DNA of 25,993 bases from an uncultured Coprococcus sp. (GTDB lineage Bacteria; Bacillota; Clostridia; Lachnospirales; Lachnospiraceae), in assembly GCA_900548315.1 (NCBI GenBank), contig URJU01000010.1:1-25993 (forward strand). Direction: 5' to 3'. The notes beneath the pieces were generated by a model. The model was not told where the DNA came from. It saw nothing but the letters and a program-made list of their open reading frames with translations, and did not search any database. The stretch's first letter is position 1. Each line of letters opens with the position of its first letter. Positions 23,671 to 25,993 of the stretch are shown here, in pieces. The position numbers and the translations under genes are program-made.

Positions 23671-23702
23671 TGAATAATGTTTTGTTTGATATTGAGGGTT
23701 AA
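23670..23702 (+). other. Possible 10-codon leader ORF (MNNVLFDIEG)
   Basis: The ATG overlaps the stop of the ssDNA-binding gene (TAATG) and is preceded by AAAAGGAAG. The stop TAA falls in the loop of the hairpin at 23695-23708. Translational coupling and an effect on that hairpin are conceivable, but ten codons can occur by chance. Confidence 0.2.
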
Positions 23703-23712
23703 CACCCTTTTT
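23695..23712 (+). terminator. Weak intrinsic terminator or attenuator before the coat gene
   Basis: AGGGT pairs with ACCCT over the loop TAAC, with a T5 run (23708-23712) beginning at the stem's last base. The 5-bp stem is short, so read-through is likely. It stands 30 bases before the coat ATG. Confidence 0.4.
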
Positions 23713-23741
23713 ATAAATTTAATGTAAAGGGGGTGAATAAT

Positions 23742-23909
23742 ATGGAGTTTTCTGCCGTTTCTACCGCTGTCGGTAATGTCGGTACTATTATGGGTACCGT
23801 ACTTGATACTATATCGGGTAATGCGCTGCTTATGGTATTACTTGCTGTTCCGGTTGTTGGCGCTGGATGTATAGTATTTAAGAAGATCGTTAAGGCTGCT
23901 CGTGGCTAG
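23742..23909 (+). CDS. Probable inovirus major coat protein (pVIII-like), 55 residues
   Basis: The frame starts at ATG with an excellent AAAGGGGGTGA site and encodes MEFSAVSTAVGNVGTIMG, a Gly/Ala/Thr-rich N-terminal half. A single hydrophobic helix follows (about 28-47, LLMVLLAVPVVGAGCIVF), then a basic end (KKIVKAARG). This N-out, basic-inside helix of about 50 residues is the form of filamentous phage coat proteins, whose basic tail faces the DNA. No cleavable signal peptide is evident, so insertion may be direct. A strong terminator follows. It is too small for most gene finders. It could instead be another small membrane protein, but the context favours a coat. Confidence 0.75.
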   Translation: MEFSAVSTAVGNVGTIMGTVLDTISGNALLMVLLAVPVVGAGCIVFKKIVKAARG

Positions 23910-23940
23910 TCGTTAGTGTCTTCTGAAGTTGTTTGTTGTT

Positions 23941-23976
23941 AGGGTGTGAATTAAATAATTTGCACCCTATTTTTTT
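23941..23976 (+). terminator. Strong intrinsic terminator after the coat gene
   Basis: AGGGTG (23941-23946) pairs with CACCCT (23963-23968). The stem extends inward through two G-T pairs and AATT/AATT to a 4-base AAAT loop, about 12 pairs in all. It is followed by A and seven T (23970-23976). The next gene's ribosome binding site starts directly after it. Confidence 0.85.
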
Positions 23977-24001
23977 GAAAATAATAAAAGGGTGGTGAAC
24001 T

Positions 24002-25702
24002 ATGAATAGTAAGTTAAATAAAAGCAAGGGTTGGTGTCGTGTTGCCGCTCTTTTGTTAGTTGCTTTTATAATGTTTTGTTCCCTTGCACCTCGGCTTATA
24101 GTAAGGGCGGCAGACACTTCTAGTGGTCAGATAGATGAACGATATTATAAGTATGTTCCCTTTGCGGATTCTATTTCTAAAACTGGGTCAATGTGGTATA
24201 GCAAGGTCAATATGTCAAAGTTTGATGATGCTGAAGATCGGAATTTGCAGACTGCTACTTTAGAAGTGTTGGAAAATAATAAATATTTCAAAGCGTTTAT
24301 AAGTAAGTATTATCCTACATATTCAGACTTTGAATCTACGTTTGACATGTATGCTCTCGTTGGATCTTACTATCAGGAGTATAAGTATTGTGATACTGCT
24401 GTTATGATCGTTGAAAAAGGTTCTAAAGTTTGCTATGTGAAAGATTTGTCAAATGGTCAGTGGGGCGGTGGTTACAATGAGATGATATTTACCAATTCAG
24501 AACACATATTTGCTATTGTTAAGCCTAATAAGGATTTTAATGAAGGTTCATGGGCTTTCTATGATGGTTCTGGTGATGCTGGTCAATCAGGTATTAACAA
24601 AAATTGGACTGGTTTGAATGGTTCGTATCCTGTTAATTATGCCACTTTTTATATGGCAGAAAAAGATAAATGTCCTTTTGCGTTTACGAACTGTCCCGTG
24701 GTTAATTCGCGAGATGATGCTGTAGCATATTTTGGCGGTGATGATTCTGTAGTAACTAACAAAAACGACGCATGGACGGATGAAAAACTCGGTTGTGACT
24801 CGTTCGGTTGGGATAGTTTCGACTGCTCTCTTACTAAAAATGGTGATGATGGTTATATGTTTAACTCATCGTATACATATGAAAGTTTTACAAAAATGGT
24901 TGCAAGTCCTGAAGATTATCAGATAGTTGTCCAGTTTACTCTTGATGCTAAATGGCTTGAAAAAAATGATGTCTATATTACTCAGCAGTATAGTACGGAA
25001 AAAATGTTTTATAATATGTCTCCAAATTATTTGAAGTCTTTGCGAATAAATGGTAGTCATATTACTTTTAAACCTGATATTGGTGGAACTGCTAAGGCTA
25101 TTGATTTATTTGATACGGCGAAACAACTTATTGGTGCGTTGCGTGGTGCTGCAATTGAAGATATTCATCAAGTTGTGTCTTGTAATATTTATGCCAATAT
25201 TATGCTCTATAAACTTGGTGGTAACGCTGGTTATTCTTCTGATGTTCGTCAGTTTGTTTGGGATTATGAAACTTTAACTAAAAGGGAATTGACTCCTAAA
25301 GTTACTACTGAGGGTGATGGCGGTGAAAAAAAAGTGACTCAGGTCGTTGGCAATGATGACGGTAAGACTATTATCAATATCACTGTTAATGGTGGTTCTG
25401 GCGGTGATGGTGGTGATGGTGGTTCTGGCGGTGATGGTGGCTCTGGTGGTGATGGTGGTGATGGTGGCTCTGGCGGCGGTGGCTCTGGTGTCGGTGTTGA
25501 TGATGATAATTCAAAATCATTTTGGAGTATCCTCAAAGGGATAGTGGCGTTTTTTAAAGCTTTGCTGGACGGTGAAGATGGTCTTTTTCCTGTCATTGCT
25601 GCTTTCTTTGATTTTCTTCCTGCTAAATTTTGGGTGGTTGTGATTGGTGCGGTTGTCATTGTTGCGGTTATTTCTATCTATCGCCTTTTAAAAAAATCGT
25701 AG
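24002..25702 (+). CDS. Inovirus minor coat / adsorption protein (pIII-like)
   Basis: The 566-residue protein has a signal peptide (1-36, basic MNSKLNKSKGWCR, hydrophobic core, likely cut after VRA36). A large extracellular part (37-460) follows, rich in Tyr, Trp and Asp, with cysteines at 130, 144, 224, 231, 265, 275 and 394 that could form disulfides. Then come a low-complexity Gly/Asp/Ser linker (464-496), an amphipathic stretch (FWSILKGIVAFFKALL, FPVIAAFFDFLP) and one membrane helix (543-559) with a basic RLLKKS tail. Signal, receptor-binding domain, glycine linker and C-terminal anchor in this order are the design of phage pIII, which binds the host and releases the virion. Receptor and host structure are unknown. 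Start: ATG after AAAGGGTGGTGA. A surface adhesin is the alternative, but the coat-size neighbours favour phage. Confidence 0.78.
   Translation: MNSKLNKSKGWCRVAALLLVAFIMFCSLAPRLIVRAADTSSGQIDERYYKYVPFADSISKTGSMWYSKVNMSKFDDAEDRNLQTATLEVLENNKYFKAFISKYYPTYSDFESTFDMYALVGSYYQEYKYCDTAVMIVEKGSKVCYVKDLSNGQWGGGYNEMIFTNSEHIFAIVKPNKDFNEGSWAFYDGSGDAGQSGINKNWTGLNGSYPVNYATFYMAEKDKCPFAFTNCPVVNSRDDAVAYFGGDDSVVTNKNDAWTDEKLGCDSFGWDSFDCSLTKNGDDGYMFNSSYTYESFTKMVASPEDYQIVVQFTLDAKWLEKNDVYITQQYSTEKMFYNMSPNYLKSLRINGSHITFKPDIGGTAKAIDLFDTAKQLIGALRGAAIEDIHQVVSCNIYANIMLYKLGGNAGYSSDVRQFVWDYETLTKRELTPKVTTEGDGGEKKVTQVVGNDDGKTIINITVNGGSGGDGGDGGSGGDGGSGGDGGDGGSGGGGSGVGVDDDNSKSFWSILKGIVAFFKALLDGEDGLFPVIAAFFDFLPAKFWVVVIGAVVIVAVISIYRLLKKS
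25391..25489 (+). repeat. GGT-rich minisatellite encoding the Gly/Asp/Ser linker
   Basis: Imperfect 9- and 18-base units built from GGTGGTGAT and GGTGGTTCT or GGCTCT encode repeats of GGSGGDGGD. Such tracts can change length by slippage or recombination. The opposite strand is open as a proline-rich frame, which is a by-product. Confidence 0.85.
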
Positions 25703-25713
25703 GGGGTGTTTAT

Positions 25714-25890
25714 ATGATAAATGCGGTTAAGAGTATAGCAAGTGTGATATTTGGGGTTTTGAATTATAAATTCAATGCTGGTGATGTAACTTTTTCTTTG
25801 TGGTCAATAATCATGACGTTTCTTGTGTGTGGGATCGCTGGCATGTTGATTTATTATTTTATAGCTGGCATTGCTAAAGGCGATGATTAG
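25714..25890 (+). CDS. Small membrane protein, probable minor coat (pVI/pVII/pIX-like)
   Basis: From the ATG with AGGGGGTG seven bases upstream, the protein has 58 residues. An amphipathic N-terminal part (MINAVKSIASVIFGVLNYKF) is followed by a polar turn (NAGD), one strong membrane helix (about 30-52, IIMTFLVCGIAGMLIYYFIA) and a short GIAKGDD end. It starts 11 bases after the pIII-like stop, in the same transcription unit. Its place corresponds to gVI, whose product caps the virion end together with pIII. Which minor coat it is cannot be decided by sequence. The reading frame extends further upstream within the pIII-like gene, but that part has no ribosome binding site. Confidence 0.65.
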   Translation: MINAVKSIASVIFGVLNYKFNAGDVTFSLWSIIMTFLVCGIAGMLIYYFIAGIAKGDD

Positions 25891-25893
25891 ATT

Positions 25894-25925
25894 AAAAAAA
25901 GACCGGATTATTTTCCAGTCTTTTT
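25894..25925. terminator. Bidirectional intrinsic terminator at the convergent junction
   Basis: AAAAAGAC-c-GG pairs with CC-a-GTCTTTTT across the loop ATTATTTT, with one mismatch. A/T runs on both sides suit termination in both directions. It sits directly after the small membrane gene and overlaps the 3' end of the convergent minus-strand gene, whose stop codon lies in the loop. Confidence 0.8.
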
Positions 25926-25993
25926 CCTGTTCTTTTTGATTCCCCATATGGCTATTATTATTCCAATTATCAGAATGATTATTGGAATTAAAT
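25908..25993 (-). CDS. C-terminal end of an unidentified membrane protein (partial)
   Basis: The last 27 codons are visible on the minus strand. They encode a very hydrophobic helix (LIPIIILIIGIIIAIWGI), a basic tail (KKNRKKTGK) and TAA at 25908-25910. A membrane helix followed by six Lys/Arg residues is unlikely by chance and marks a cytoplasmic C terminus. The rest lies outside the window. It may be a phage gene on the opposite strand, a sortase-anchored or other host membrane protein, or a small phage coat. No LPxTG motif is visible, but it would lie upstream of the cut. Confidence 0.5.
   Translation of the reverse strand, partial: LIPIIILIIGIIIAIWGIKKNRKKTGK

Larger units (their letters stand above)
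23340..25993 (+). mobile_element. Partial inovirus (filamentous phage) prophage, structural module
   Basis: Four plus-strand genes in the order ssDNA-binding protein, 55-residue single-helix coat, terminator, signal peptide-linker-anchor adsorption protein and small membrane protein match the gV-gVIII-gIII-gVI order of filamentous phages. All four have similar GGTGGTG/GGGGGTG ribosome binding sites and T-ending codons, unlike the flanking host genes. The left boundary is a guess between the glmS promoter (23319) and the first gene (23410). I found no clear att repeat or dif-like site. The window ends before any pI/Zot ATPase, and no replication initiator is seen, so completeness is unknown. 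Inoviruses in Clostridia are known (for example CAK1 and many prophages found by genome mining), so the class is not new, but this member may be. Confidence 0.75.

Noticed and set aside
25339..25659. Minus-strand proline-rich open frame (PPEPPSPPSPP repeats)
   Set aside because: It is the complement of the Gly/Asp/Ser linker repeat; no ribosome binding site, and the plus strand is clearly coding.
25960..25988. Inverted repeat ATTCCAAT...ATTGGAAT near the end
   Set aside because: It falls in the Ile-rich codons of the partial membrane protein; 8 bp with a 13-base loop in AT-rich coding DNA is weak evidence.
1..25993. CRISPR arrays, tRNA or rRNA genes, insertion sequences
   Set aside because: I saw no regular spaced repeats, no tRNA-like cloverleaf, and no transposase motifs on either strand.

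Overview
The window looks like a contig from an anaerobic, fibre-degrading Firmicute of the Lachnospiraceae type. The clues are moderate GC, strong GGAGG ribosome binding sites, sigma-A-like promoters, a lipoprotein GH9 cellulase, a GtrA-YfhO fusion, a YesL-type membrane protein, a DivIVA-like coiled-coil protein, MreB/Mbl and a glmS ribozyme. Genus cannot be fixed from the sequence alone; Coprococcus or Butyrivibrio relatives are plausible. The first 28 bases are not biological. They match the Nextera read-1 transposase adapter with one mismatch, so the natural sequence begins at base 29.

Left part (29-8871, all minus strand): the truncated start of a coiled-coil, probably zinc-ribbon, protein with a one-base frameshift in an A7 tract; a hybrid histidine kinase/response regulator with its own promoter and terminator; a 1067-residue GtrA-YfhO fusion likely to flip and transfer lipid-linked sugar onto a cell-surface polymer; and a two-gene unit of eukaryotic-type HisA followed one base later by a GH9 endoglucanase lipoprotein.

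Middle (8872-19930): a CbbX/SpoVK-like AAA+ ATPase and a YesL-like membrane protein on the plus strand meet a long minus-strand series. That series runs from a DivIVA-like protein with an 11-residue cysteine ladder, through a large PAS/PocR/GAF sensor without an output domain, to MreB/Mbl, RecD2 and ComF. The last four are closely packed and probably co-transcribed. A small lipoprotein gene points the other way from the DivIVA-like gene.

Right part (19975-23340): a perfect 18-bp hairpin separates the lipoprotein from an FHA-domain protein and glmS. Upstream of glmS are a recognisable glmS self-cleaving ribozyme and a well-formed promoter.

Right end (about 23340-25993): codon use changes to T-ending, AT-richer codons, and a compact plus-strand block has the layout of a filamentous-phage (inovirus) structural module. 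In order it has a small OB-like ssDNA-binding protein, a 55-residue major coat protein, an intrinsic terminator, a secreted and membrane-anchored adsorption protein with a Gly/Asp/Ser linker (pIII-like), and a small membrane protein. A convergent minus-strand gene, of which only a membrane helix and basic tail are visible, runs off the end. The replication initiator and the pI/Zot ATPase are not in the window, so this is part of a prophage lying about 90 bp upstream of the glmS promoter. It is the most interesting region.
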